Source of the DNA: Methanocaldococcus sp. FS406-22 | GTDB taxonomy: Archaea > AGJL01 > Methanococci > Methanococcales > Methanocaldococcaceae | Direction: 5' to 3' | DNA: 64,000 nt | Assembly: GCF_000025525.1 (NCBI RefSeq) | Contig: NC_013887.1 | Coordinates: forward strand, 816,729 to 880,728 | Made by a program: the position numbers and the translations under genes | Shown here: positions 17,320 to 25,420 of the stretch, piece after piece | How the letters are laid out: every line of letters begins with the position of its first letter | Numbering within the stretch: the stretch's first letter is position 1 | The notes under the pieces: model-generated | What the model was told of the DNA's origin: nothing | The model's input: the letters and a program-made list of their open reading frames with translations, nothing else | Database searches by the model: none

Positions 17320-18408
17320 TCTTAGATTTTCCTTAACTACCTTAGCTATAGCCCTACTTAAAGCCACGGGGACACTTTCCCCAATCTGATTATAACAGCT
17401 TCTTATACCTCCAGCGAATAGATGATAATCAGGATAACTCATCAACCTTGCCTGTTCTCTTGGTGTTAGCAACCTATCTTCATAAGGGTGGATAAAGAAT
17501 CTCTTACCCATAACGGTCTCAGCCAATTTTAGTGGATGCAATCTTATATAGTTCCCCAACCTTCTATTAGCTCCTTTGAAATAGATAAATGCATCTCCCC
17601 ATCCTAATCTATGAACTCTTCTTCTAAACCTTGCAGGTAGAGCGGCAAATTCATGATTTGGGACATCTCTACCTTTATACATTAAATCTCCTATTGCCTC
17701 AATAACAGTTTTTGGCTGAGTTTTTTCTGGGTTTATTTCTATGTTTGAAACAAAAACTCTTCTCCTGACAGATGGATTTCCATAATCCTCTGCTCTCAAT
17801 GTGTTAAAATAAACGTCCTCATAACCAATTTCTCTAAACTCTTTTATTATCTCCCCCCTAACCTCTTTAATGCCAGGAACATTTTCCATAACAAATATCT
17901 TTGGCTGCAAATCCCCAACAATCCTTATATATTCTAAAACTAATCTTCCAGTTTCATCTTTATACAATCTATCATATGGGTTTTTCTCTCTTTTTGGATT
18001 AGCTCCTGTATATCCTTCACAAGGAGGGCCTCCAATAATAACATCTACCTTTTTATTTTTGCAGAACTTTTCTATTTCGAGTGCATGAATTTCTCTAATG
18101 TCATCATTAATAACAACAGGACTTAGTTTTTCAGTTTTTTCATTTAGTGTTCCCAAGTTTTTTAACCACTTTATATCTTCCTCTTCAAAAGGAAATTTAA
18201 ATGAGTAGATTCCAACATAACCCTTTAATTCTCTCAATTTGAATTCTCCTGGTCTTATTTTTTCATATATTTTTCCATTAAAGTTTAATGCATAAGAAAA
18301 AGCAGCATCCTCATTTAGCTCTATAGCTACTAACGGCTCAAAACCCTCTTCCACGAACCCTCTTGAAAATCCCCCACATCCACAAAATAAATCAATAAAT
18401 TTCAACAT
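17317..18408 (-). CDS. DNA (cytosine-5) methyltransferase
   Basis: A 363-residue C5 methyltransferase. Motif I DLFCGCGGFSRGF is at residues 6-18, motif IV GGPPCEGYTGANP with the catalytic Cys is near 135, and VMENVPGI (motif VI) and RAEDYGNPSVRRRVFV (motif VIII) follow. The C-terminal motif IX/X region is LSRAIAKVV. I chose ATG 18408 because GGTGATA precedes it; the TTG and GTG upstream are part of the ribosome site. No restriction endonuclease gene adjoins, so it is an orphan here. Its last 19 codons are also present as a diverged second copy just downstream, which suggests the 3' end was replaced by an insertion. Confidence 0.9.
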   Translation of the reverse strand: MLKFIDLFCGCGGFSRGFVEEGFEPLVAIELNEDAAFSYALNFNGKIYEKIRPGEFKLRELKGYVGIYSFKFPFEEEDIKWLKNLGTLNEKTEKLSPVVINDDIREIHALEIEKFCKNKKVDVIIGGPPCEGYTGANPKREKNPYDRLYKDETGRLVLEYIRIVGDLQPKIFVMENVPGIKEVRGEIIKEFREIGYEDVYFNTLRAEDYGNPSVRRRVFVSNIEINPEKTQPKTVIEAIGDLMYKGRDVPNHEFAALPARFRRRVHRLGWGDAFIYFKGANRRLGNYIRLHPLKLAETVMGKRFFIHPYEDRLLTPREQARLMSYPDYHLFAGGIRSCYNQIGESVPVALSRAIAKVVKENLR

Positions 18409-18487
18409 TATCACCAAAATAAAAGGTTATTTTAAAAAATAAGGTAAATTTAAAAATTTAAATTAAATATCAAAAAAGCCAAATAAC

Positions 18488-18700
18488 TTATTGTGATTCT
18501 TGAGCTTTCTTTAACTCTGCCTTCATATCTTGATAAACTTTAGTCCATTTTAATTTTCTTGGGTTTCTTCCCATTCTGTAGCTTTTCTCACATTTTGATG
18601 AGCAGAAATATAATACAGTTCCATCTTTTTCTACTACCATTTTTCCTTTTCCAGGTTCAATTTCATAACCACAAAAGCTGCATGTTCTCCATTCTGGCAT
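18488..18700 (-). CDS. rpl24e: 50S ribosomal protein L24e (eL24)
   Basis: A 70-residue zinc-ribbon protein. It has [11 protein letters not shown] near the start and [10 protein letters not shown] about 18 residues later, the four zinc Cys of eL24, then the basic [12 protein letters not shown]. Length fits archaeal members. GGGGGATAGCT precedes the ATG. It is third in the L7Ae-eS28-eL24 order known in archaea; the kinase ndk that often follows is absent, and the methyltransferase comes next. Confidence 0.95.
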   Translation of the reverse strand: MPEWRTCSFCGYEIEPGKGKMVVEKDGTVLYFCSSKCEKSYRMGRNPRKLKWTKVYQDMKAELKKAQESQ

Positions 18701-18765
18701 AGCTATCCCCCTTTAATAGTGTTTCAGTGATTTTAAAATAAATTAGGGTTAAATTATTTTTATAT

Positions 18766-18993
18766 TTATCTTCTTCTGTCTAATGGTCTTGCTTCTCTCT
18801 CTGTCTCTCTTAACATAATGATATCTCCTACTTTAACTGGGCCTTTAACGTTTCTAACTAAAACTCTTCCAGTGTCTTTTCCACCTAAGATTTTACATCT
18901 AACTTGTATAATTCCTCCAGTAACTCCTGTTCTACCAATAACTTCAATAACTTCAGCAGCTACTGCTTCCTTATAAACAAATTCGTCTTCCAT
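18766..18993 (-). CDS. rps28e: 30S ribosomal protein S28e (eS28)
   Basis: A 75-residue OB-fold protein. [16 protein letters not shown] and the conserved tail [15 protein letters not shown] identify it. I chose ATG 18993 (MEDEF) with AGGTGATG just upstream; upstream starts at 18999 and 19002 overlap the ribosome site. It lies between rpl7ae and rpl24e on the same strand and is likely cotranscribed with them. Confidence 0.95.
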   Translation of the reverse strand: MEDEFVYKEAVAAEVIEVIGRTGVTGGIIQVRCKILGGKDTGRVLVRNVKGPVKVGDIIMLRETEREARPLDRRR

Positions 18994-19100
18994 CCTCATC
19001 ACCTAATAATAATGAAGGGTTTAAAAATTTATAAAAAAGTTAGTAATGGTGTTTCATAATCCCCTATATAATAACATTATAGTCAATAGCTTCTAATAAT

Positions 19101-19454
19101 TTACTGCTTCAAAGCATTTACTTTTTCAATTAATGCCTTTAACTCTTCAGCATTTCCTTCGTTGATGATAGCAACTGATGATGCAGCAACTTCTAATCCA
19201 GCAGCTTTACCTAAGTCCTGTTTTGAAGCTACGTAAGCATAAGGAATTCCTTTCTCTTCACATAAGTATGGGAGATGAGCAACAACTTCTTCTGGTTTAA
19301 CATCTTCAGCAATGATAACTAATTTTGCGATACCTCTTTCAACTGCCTTTGTAACTTCGTTAGCTCCTTTTTTGATTTTTTGTGCTTTTGCAACTGCATC
19401 TAATAACTCTTTTTGAATTTCTTCTGGAACTTTAAATTTTACATAAACTGCCAT
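19101..19454 (-). CDS. rpl7ae: 50S ribosomal protein L7Ae, kink-turn binding protein
   Basis: A 117-residue protein that binds kink-turns in 23S rRNA, in C/D and H/ACA guide RNPs and in RNase P RNA. The signature [23 protein letters not shown] contains the RNA-contact residues of the L7Ae/L30e family. ATG 19454 (MAVYVKF) is preceded by AGGAGGTTGAAAG; a TTG at 19463 is not needed. The leader holds a K-loop (19506-19523) and a hairpin whose loop can pair with the ribosome site, both suitable for autoregulation. It leads eS28 and eL24. Confidence 0.96.
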   Translation of the reverse strand: MAVYVKFKVPEEIQKELLDAVAKAQKIKKGANEVTKAVERGIAKLVIIAEDVKPEEVVAHLPYLCEEKGIPYAYVASKQDLGKAAGLEVAASSVAIINEGNAEELKALIEKVNALKQ

Positions 19455-19484
19455 ATCTTTCAACCTCCTTCATCTTTTAAAAAT

Positions 19485-19507
19485 GGGCAATCCGGAGGGA
19501 ATTGCCC
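19485..19507 (-). promoter_or_regulatory. Leader hairpin with anti-Shine-Dalgarno loop upstream of rpl7ae
   Basis: A 7-bp stem GGGCAAT with ATTGCCC (19501-19507 with 19485-19491) whose nine-base loop contains CCTCC. That loop can pair with the GGAGG of the L7Ae ribosome site (about 19471-19477). Two stem bases are shared with the neighbouring K-loop, so the two folds may exclude each other. Confidence 0.55.
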
Positions 19508-19523
19508 ACTCGTATCATCGTGG
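19506..19523 (-). promoter_or_regulatory. K-loop in the rpl7ae leader, probable L7Ae autoregulatory site
   Basis: On the minus strand the 18 bases read CCAC, GAU, GA, UAC, GA, GUGG: a 4-bp C-stem, a three-base bulge ending in U, tandem G-A pairs and a tri-loop. This is the K-loop that L7Ae binds. L7Ae binding to its own leader is published for other archaea; here the site is seen in the sequence and the function is inferred. Confidence 0.7.
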
Positions 19524-19524
19524 A

Positions 19525-19632
19525 TTGTAGCCAATCACCAAACTTTATTACTTAATAAAGGCATTTATAAGCCCAAAAGGGCTTATATACTTTACCATGC
19601 AAAATACTATTTTATTTGGTGATTGGCTACAA
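19525..19632. repeat. 18-bp perfect inverted repeat enclosing 72 bases
   Basis: TTGTAGCCAATCACCAAA (19525-19542) is the exact inverse of 19615-19632. The enclosed DNA holds a second small palindrome (AAGCCC with GGGCTT) and TATA-like sites facing rpl7ae. It could be a miniature inverted-repeat element or a long stem ending the hisG transcript. Confidence 0.65.
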
Positions 19633-19684
19633 GAATAGGTATAACAACTTATTGACTTTTAGTATATAAAACTTTTGGACAGCT

Positions 19685-20551
19685 TTATAAAATCCTCTCA
19701 ATAGGCACTATCAATATATCTCTTGCCCCCAAAGCATGAAGCTTAGGAACTAAGGTAAATATCTCATCCTCATTAACAACTGCATGAATAGCTACCATAT
19801 TATCGTCAGATAAAACCTTAGAAACTGTTGGACCAGCCATTCCTGGAATTAACTTTCTAATTTCCTCAACCTTATCTTTTGGGGCATTCATCATAATTAA
19901 TCTTTTTGTTTCAGCAAATAAAACACTTTTTATTGCAATAACTATTTGATTTATTTTCTCTCTCTTCTCTTTATCTTTTAAGCTATTTTTATTGGCTATT
20001 AATCTTGTAGTTGATGAAATAATTTCATCTACAACTTTTAACCTATTTAACCTTAAAGTTGTTCCTGTAGATGTCAAATCGCTAATTAAATCAGCTATTC
20101 CTATAAATGGAGCTATCTCTGTAGCTCCACTGAGTTCAATAATTTCAACTTTCTTATTTAATTTTTCAAAGTATTTTTTTGTTAGATTTGGGAATTCTGT
20201 TGCTACCCTCATCCCCTCTTTGATATCATCAACACTATTTATATTTGAATTTTCTGGAGCGGCTAAAACCAACTTTGCAAATCCAAATCCAAAATCTAAT
20301 AGAAAATCAACTTTATCTTCAACATTCCTCTCTAAAACTAAGTCATAGCCAGTTACTCCTATATCTGCTACTCCATCAGCTACAAATTCTGGAATGTCTC
20401 TTGCCCTTGCAAACATTACTTTGATGTTGTCATCTACAGTATTGGCAAATAAGCTTCTTCCCTTAACTGTAATCTTTAACCCTGCTTTCTCTAAGACTTT
20501 CATTACTGGCTCTGAAATCCTCCCTTTATTTGGTAGAGCGAACATTATCAT
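19685..20551 (-). CDS. hisG: ATP phosphoribosyltransferase, long form
   Basis: Catalyses the first step of histidine synthesis from ATP and PRPP. The 288 residues are the long HisG type: [12 protein letters not shown] at the N-terminus, [13 protein letters not shown] (about 60-72), the PRPP loop region [18 protein letters not shown] (about 160), and a C-terminal ACT-like regulatory domain (about 215-288) that usually binds histidine. AAGTGAGAG precedes ATG 20551; ATG 20545 is equally possible. Not in a his operon: neighbours are a UPF0058 gene and rpl7ae. Confidence 0.93.
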   Translation of the reverse strand: MIMFALPNKGRISEPVMKVLEKAGLKITVKGRSLFANTVDDNIKVMFARARDIPEFVADGVADIGVTGYDLVLERNVEDKVDFLLDFGFGFAKLVLAAPENSNINSVDDIKEGMRVATEFPNLTKKYFEKLNKKVEIIELSGATEIAPFIGIADLISDLTSTGTTLRLNRLKVVDEIISSTTRLIANKNSLKDKEKREKINQIVIAIKSVLFAETKRLIMMNAPKDKVEEIRKLIPGMAGPTVSKVLSDDNMVAIHAVVNEDEIFTLVPKLHALGARDILIVPIERIL

Positions 20552-20563
20552 TCTCTCACTTAA

Positions 20564-20875
20564 TTATGTATTTATATTTTTTATTTTACATCTCTTTCTC
20601 TGAATTTCCTTTTTTATTTTTTCTCCACTAACTCTTAATAAGTTTGAGACACTTCTTGGGATTTTTCCATTGTCAGATAAAATTTTTGCTATAATGCTTG
20701 AAAGTAAAAAGATTGCATATATATGCTCTGCTTTTGTTCTATGAATATGATGGGGGTAGATATTTAGTTCATCATACTCTTTAAATTCGTTATTATCGCA
20801 ATGATATTTTTTTTCAATATATTTTCTTAAATAGATAAGGAGTTGGTGTAATTGAATCAGCTCATCCTTATGCAT
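20564..20875 (-). CDS. UPF0058 family protein
   Basis: A 103-residue archaeal protein of unknown function, by recall the UPF0058 family. It begins MHKDELIQLHQLLIYLRKYIEK and has HHIHRTKAEHIYAIFLLSSIIAKIL; the His-rich stretch could bind metal, but no catalytic motif is clear. Predicted mostly helical and soluble. Its start overlaps the dnaG stop by eight bases, so the two are translationally coupled. The basic tail KIKKEIQRKRCKIK may contact nucleic acid, which is only a guess. Confidence 0.75.
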   Translation of the reverse strand: MHKDELIQLHQLLIYLRKYIEKKYHCDNNEFKEYDELNIYPHHIHRTKAEHIYAIFLLSSIIAKILSDNGKIPRSVSNLLRVSGEKIKKEIQRKRCKIKNINT

Positions 20876-22133
20876 TTAAATCACCAAAAGTAACAACTGT
20901 CAAATTAACTGGCTTTTTTATGATTTTTGCATCCTTACAGAAAATTAAGTTTGTTTTTTCATATAAGATATCGATAAGTTTTTGAGTAACTGTCCCATTA
21001 ATTATAATGGTATCAACAGTTTTATAGCTATCTGTATTATTAATTAACTCCTCAATACTAACAACTTCCTCTTCATCGCCATTGATAATCAACGCCTTAG
21101 AATCTTCTAATCTAATAAGTTTTTCATAAAACTTTCGGTATTTATTATATTTTGGAGGAAGCTTTTCTTCACCATTAGAAGAGTTACAGCAGAAAGTTGA
21201 AACCTCTGCTTCATTAGGATTTATACCTACTTCAGGTTTTATTTCAGGTATTGCTTGAATGTCCATATTTTTAATTTCATCTTTACATACTTTTTCTTCA
21301 ATTTTTTGTTTATCTTTTAATATTTGAGCTAATATATGCTCAGCAGGAACTTTACTTCTTAAACATTTCATAATCTCTTTTTTAGATAGCTCTTCAACTT
21401 CTTTTCCTGGCGGAGCTCTTGCTACAAAATCAACATCACAAACTTGTAGTAGTTCTTTTAAAATCAGCTCTCCTCCCCTATCTCCATCCGTAAAAACAGT
21501 TACTATCTTTTTCTTACTAAGCTCTATGATAGTTTTAGGGACAGAGGTTCCTTCAACAGCTATCACATTCTTTATTCCACATCTTAATAAATTAAGGACA
21601 TCAGCTCTTCCCTCAACAACTATAATGTCATCTGAGCTATCAACTGCAGGGCCTGCTGGCAGTCTTTCAGAACCATATTCAATAATTTCTCCCATCCTTA
21701 CACTTTCTTTAACCTCTTCAACAATTGTATTCACATCTATATTACTCATCAACTGCTTTAAAATCTCTTTAGCTCTTTCAACTATATATTCTCTCTTCTT
21801 CTTTCTAATATCTTCAATGTCTATTACTTTAACTGTTGCAACACATGGCCCTACTCTGTCTATTGTCTCTAAGGTAGCAGCCAATATTGATGTCTCAATC
21901 CTGTCCAAACTTGATGGAACTATTATTTTAGCTATTGACTTTCCATTGATATTGGTTAGTTCAACATCTATCCTCCCAACTCTTCCTGTCTTTTGTAGCT
22001 CTCTCAAATCTAACTCATCCCCTAACAGCCCTTCCGTCTGCCCAAATATTGCTCCAATAACATCATGTTTTTCAACATAACCGTCAGCGATGAGTTCTGC
22101 ATAAATGATATATTTGGTAGTCCCTAAATCCAT
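20868..22133 (-). CDS. dnaG: DnaG-type primase/exosome-associated protein
   Basis: Archaeal DnaG, 421 residues. The TOPRIM domain is clear: IIVVEGRADVLNLLRCGIKN with the catalytic Glu (about 170-190), then TVFTDGDRGGELILKELL with the DxD. The N-terminal FGQTEGLLGDELDLRELQ is typical of archaeal members. In archaea this protein is associated with the RNA exosome and may also make primers; the sequence alone does not decide. ATG 22133 follows GGTGATTATC. It overlaps the UPF0058 gene downstream. Confidence 0.92.
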   Translation of the reverse strand: MDLGTTKYIIYAELIADGYVEKHDVIGAIFGQTEGLLGDELDLRELQKTGRVGRIDVELTNINGKSIAKIIVPSSLDRIETSILAATLETIDRVGPCVATVKVIDIEDIRKKKREYIVERAKEILKQLMSNIDVNTIVEEVKESVRMGEIIEYGSERLPAGPAVDSSDDIIVVEGRADVLNLLRCGIKNVIAVEGTSVPKTIIELSKKKIVTVFTDGDRGGELILKELLQVCDVDFVARAPPGKEVEELSKKEIMKCLRSKVPAEHILAQILKDKQKIEEKVCKDEIKNMDIQAIPEIKPEVGINPNEAEVSTFCCNSSNGEEKLPPKYNKYRKFYEKLIRLEDSKALIINGDEEEVVSIEELINNTDSYKTVDTIIINGTVTQKLIDILYEKTNLIFCKDAKIIKKPVNLTVVTFGDLNA

Positions 22134-22286
22134 GATAATCACCAGTAATAATTGCTACCTGTCTCATGAGTGAGAGTAATCTCACTAATATTTTAATAGA
22201 ATAAATCAAAGTATAAAAAATTATTTTGATACCCCTCTTTTAAGTTTTTAAGTTAATCAAATATTCAAAACTACAAAACCAAAAAG

Positions 22287-22294
22287 TATTTATA
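22287..22294 (+). promoter_or_regulatory. TATA box of the tRNA-Gly pair
   Basis: TATTTATA preceded by the A-rich CCAAAAAG. A start about 26 bases downstream would leave a leader of roughly a dozen bases before the first tRNA. Confidence 0.45.
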
Positions 22295-22328
22295 GGAGTT
22301 CCGCGTATGTTATTGTTGCTTACGTGGA

Positions 22329-22404
22329 GCGGCCTTGGTGTAGCCTGGTAACACACGGGCCTGCCACGCCCGGACCCCGGGTTCAAATCCCGGAGGCCGC
22401 ACCA
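22329..22404 (+). tRNA. tRNA-Gly (GCC)
   Basis: Full cloverleaf: acceptor GCGGCCT with AGGCCGC, D arm GTGTAGCCTGGTAACAC, anticodon stem CGGGC with GCCCG around CTGCCAC (anticodon GCC), T arm CCGGG-TTCAAAT-CCCGG and encoded CCA at 22402-22404. No intron. Confidence 0.97.
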
Positions 22405-22431
22405 CTGGCTTTAACAGCCTGGTTTGGATAT

Positions 22432-22507
22432 GCGCCGGTGGTGTAGCCTGGTATCACTCTGGCCTTCCAAGCCAGCGACCCGGGTTCAAATCCCGGCCGG
22501 CGCACCA
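22432..22507 (+). tRNA. tRNA-Gly (UCC)
   Basis: Cloverleaf with acceptor GCGCCGG and CCGGCGC, anticodon stem CTGGC with GCCAG around CTTCCAA (anticodon TCC), T arm CCGGG-TTCAAAT-CCCGG and encoded CCA at 22505-22507. It lies 27 bases after the GCC isoacceptor and shares its promoter. Confidence 0.97.
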
Positions 22508-22573
22508 TTTTTTATTTTATCTCTATATATTCATAAAATTAAATTAATAAATTTAAATCGTTTCTGTGATATT

Positions 22574-23254
22574 ATGAAGGTTTATTTGACCTTACACCTA
22601 AATATTCCAAAAGAGGTTTGTAGAAGCTTGGAGGTTGATAACTACAGTAAAGAGGATATTGAAATTACAGTAAAATGTGAGAAAAAGCCAACATTATATG
22701 TTAAAACTCACTCAATTGGTTCTTTAAAATCAATATTGGATGATTTTTTTAGATGTCAAAATGCAGCTATGGAAGTTTATAACTTAATAAAAACCTATAC
22801 AATAAGGAATGTAACCAAAGATGATTTAGATGACTTCCTTGAGCTCTATTTTAAGGCATATAGAGGTTTTGATAAATACTATTACAAAAAGAAAAAATGG
22901 GCGAGATGGTATTTTAAATGGTTGATGAAGAGAGATGAAGATGGATTTTTTGTATGTGAAGTTAATGGAAAGCCAGTTGGTTTTATAGCCTGTGATTGTA
23001 ATTGGATTAGCAATATAGAGAAGAGAGAGGTTGCTGAAATCCATGAGATATTTGTTGACCCAGATTTTAGGGGGAGAGGGATTGGAACAGCTTTAATAAA
23101 CAAAGCCATTGAATATGCTAAGAAAAATGGGAGAAATATTGTTGAGTTGTGGGTCGGGGTTGAGAATAAGGGAGCTATTGAATTCTATAAAAAATTGGGA
23201 TTTGAGGAAAAAGAAGTTGTCAAAGAGTGGTTGAGGATGGTAAAGAGGATTTAA
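22574..23254 (+). CDS. GNAT acetyltransferase with N-terminal Pcc1-like domain
   Basis: 226 residues. The C-terminal half (about 78-226) is a GNAT fold: YTIRNVTKDDLDDFLELY, then the acetyl-CoA loop VDPDFRGRGIGTALINKAI and VENKGAIEFYKKLGFEE. The N-terminal 75 residues (MKVYLTLHLNIP, SIGSLKSILDDFFRCQNAAMEVYNLI) resemble the small Pcc1 subunit of the KEOPS tRNA-modification complex. The start ATG 22574 has only a weak ribosome site; the longer upstream frame runs through the tRNA and is not coding. Likely an N-acetyltransferase, possibly tied to KEOPS or to protein N-termini; the substrate is unknown. Confidence 0.75.
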   Translation: MKVYLTLHLNIPKEVCRSLEVDNYSKEDIEITVKCEKKPTLYVKTHSIGSLKSILDDFFRCQNAAMEVYNLIKTYTIRNVTKDDLDDFLELYFKAYRGFDKYYYKKKKWARWYFKWLMKRDEDGFFVCEVNGKPVGFIACDCNWISNIEKREVAEIHEIFVDPDFRGRGIGTALINKAIEYAKKNGRNIVELWVGVENKGAIEFYKKLGFEEKEVVKEWLRMVKRI

Positions 23255-23376
23255 ATAGAATATTTCTTCTAATTTAACTATTTTTTAGCTCTCTATTTTA
23301 TAAGAGGATTAACTTTAAATATAAAAAATTTATTTTATCATTAGGTAATGAGAATTATTAGGATATGGTGATATAG

Positions 23377-24597
23377 ATGAGAAACATAATTGTAAAAAAG
23401 TTAGATGTTGAGCCAATTGAAGAAAGACCTGTAGAGATTGTCGAGAGAAAGGGTTTGGGGCATCCAGATTCAATTTGTGATGGTATAGCTGAGAGTGTTA
23501 GTAGGGCTTTGTGTAGGATGTATATGGAGAAGTTTGGAACTATTTTGCACCACAACACAGACCAGGTTGAATTGGTTGGAGGGCACGCATATCCTAAATT
23601 TGGTGGAGGAGTGATGGTAAGCCCTATTTATATTTTGTTATCTGGAAGAGCTACCATGGAAATTTTAGATAAGGAGAAAAATGAAGTTATAAAACTCCCA
23701 GTTGGAACAACTGCAGTTAAGGCAGCTAAAGAATATTTAAAAAAGGTTTTAAGAAACGTTGATGTTGATAAGGATGTAATCATTGATTGCAGAATTGGGC
23801 AAGGAAGTATGGACTTAGTTGATGTCTTTGAAAGGCAGAAGAATGAAGTTCCATTAGCTAACGACACTTCCTTTGGAGTTGGATATGCTCCATTATCAAC
23901 AACAGAGAGATTGGTTTTAGAAACTGAGAGATTTTTAAATAGTGATGAGTTAAAGAAAGAAATTCCTGCTGTAGGAGAGGATATAAAGGTTATGGGATTG
24001 AGAGAAGGGAAGAAGATAACTTTAACCATTGCTATGGCTGTTATTGATAAGTATGTTAAAAATATTGAAGAGTATAAAGAGGTTATTGAAAAAGTGAGGA
24101 AGAAGGTTGAAGAATTAGCTAAGAAGATAGCTGACGGTTATGAAGTTGAGATTCATATAAACACTGCAGACGATTATGAGAGGGAGAGTGTCTATTTAAC
24201 AGTTACTGGAACTTCTGCAGAGATGGGAGATGACGGTTCAGTTGGGAGAGGAAATAGGGTTAATGGGTTAATAACTCCATTCAGACCTATGAGTATGGAG
24301 GCGGCAAGTGGTAAAAACCCAGTTAATCACGTTGGAAAGATTTATAACATCTTAGCTAACTTAATAGCAAACGATATTGCTAAGTTGGAAGGAGTTAAAG
24401 AGTGCTATGTAAGAATATTAAGCCAAATAGGTAAGCCAATAAATGAGCCAAAGGCTTTGGATATAGAGATTATAACTGAAAATGGTTATGATATAAAGGA
24501 TATTGAGCCTAAAGCAAAAGAGATAGCTAATAAATGGTTAGATAACATTATGGAAGTTCAAAAGATGATTGTTGAGGGTAAGGTAAATACATTCTAA
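23377..24597 (+). CDS. mat: S-adenosylmethionine synthetase, archaeal type
   Basis: Makes AdoMet from methionine and ATP. The 406 residues match the archaeal family, which is distinct from bacterial Met[18 protein letters not shown] near residue 25, [20 protein letters not shown] (about 64-83), [11 protein letters not shown] and [18 protein letters not shown] (about 288). ATATGGTGATATAG precedes the ATG. Normal length and single gene. It supports the two methyltransferases and the radical SAM enzymes in the window. Confidence 0.95.
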   Translation: MRNIIVKKLDVEPIEERPVEIVERKGLGHPDSICDGIAESVSRALCRMYMEKFGTILHHNTDQVELVGGHAYPKFGGGVMVSPIYILLSGRATMEILDKEKNEVIKLPVGTTAVKAAKEYLKKVLRNVDVDKDVIIDCRIGQGSMDLVDVFERQKNEVPLANDTSFGVGYAPLSTTERLVLETERFLNSDELKKEIPAVGEDIKVMGLREGKKITLTIAMAVIDKYVKNIEEYKEVIEKVRKKVEELAKKIADGYEVEIHINTADDYERESVYLTVTGTSAEMGDDGSVGRGNRVNGLITPFRPMSMEAASGKNPVNHVGKIYNILANLIANDIAKLEGVKECYVRILSQIGKPINEPKALDIEIITENGYDIKDIEPKAKEIANKWLDNIMEVQKMIVEGKVNTF

Positions 24598-24625
24598 ACT
24601 AAAAAAATAAAAAATTATTTTTTAT

Positions 24626-25393
24626 TTATCCAATGTATCTTAAATCCTCTTCACTTGGTGGTTTTGCTTGGGCAGCTTTTAACATCTCTTCTTCAAACTT
24701 CTTAATCTTTTCAATGAACTGCTCCATGCCCTTAGCTCTCTTCTCTAACTCTTCCATATTAATTTCTATATTTTCAAGCTTGCAGAATTTTTCCAAAACT
24801 GCCTTGGCAGCATTTGGATCTATTAGATAGCCCGGAGTTTCTCCCATTAAACATATCCCAGGAATGCCGTTTAAGTCAGCAAACATTAGCATTAAGCCAG
24901 CAGCTCCAACAATCCCCCCACCATCAGTTCTGAATAAAATATCATGCTCTTTTAGCTTTTCAGCAAGCTCTTTTGATGTTGTAGCTCCATAGACCTTAAC
25001 TTCTTCACACAACTTTCCAACTCCAAAACCACCCAAAGTATAGACAAAGTTAGCTCCATATTCTATACCTATTTTAACAATCTCTTCAGCTAAATGGTAT
25101 TGCCCAATTGGAGATAGAGCTTGGGTGTTACCTAAAACAACAATCATTGGTTTTGGTTCTCTTATTGCATAAAATTCAGCACACATATACTCTATAGTTC
25201 CATCATCCTTAACTAAAACTTGTGGTGGAAAGTCATAGCAAAACAGCTCTAAAAACTTCTCTCCTTTAAATTCATGAACTAAATGTTCAGCCGCTAACCT
25301 TCCAACGTGTCCAATGCCCGGTAATCCTTCAATTAATAATGCATCTTTTAGAGGTTCGATGTCTTTTATCTTTCTTGTGATAATTTTAACCAT
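24626..25393 (-). CDS. PAC2 family protein (proteasome assembly chaperone-like)
   Basis: 255 residues. DALLIEGLPGIGHVGRLAAEHLV near the N-terminus and YTLGGFGVGKL, GIVGAAGLMLMFADLNGIPGICLMGET mark the archaeal PAC2/PbaB family, related to eukaryotic proteasome assembly chaperones. It has a C-terminal helix with KFEEEMLKAA that may dock on proteasome rings. ATG 25393 follows GGTGATGCTT; the frame extends upstream to 25402 inside the ribosome site. It is downstream of the kinase-like gene on the same strand. Function in archaea is inferred from the family. Confidence 0.8.
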   Translation of the reverse strand: MVKIITRKIKDIEPLKDALLIEGLPGIGHVGRLAAEHLVHEFKGEKFLELFCYDFPPQVLVKDDGTIEYMCAEFYAIREPKPMIVVLGNTQALSPIGQYHLAEEIVKIGIEYGANFVYTLGGFGVGKLCEEVKVYGATTSKELAEKLKEHDILFRTDGGGIVGAAGLMLMFADLNGIPGICLMGETPGYLIDPNAAKAVLEKFCKLENIEINMEELEKRAKGMEQFIEKIKKFEEEMLKAAQAKPPSEEDLRYIG

Positions 25394-25420
25394 AAGCATC
25401 ACCTTAATAATTTATTATCA

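Noticed and set aside
22424-22573. The long 5' extension of the GNAT frame from 22424.
   Set aside because: It runs straight through tRNA-Gly(UCC). The start must be downstream of the tRNA, at ATG 22574.
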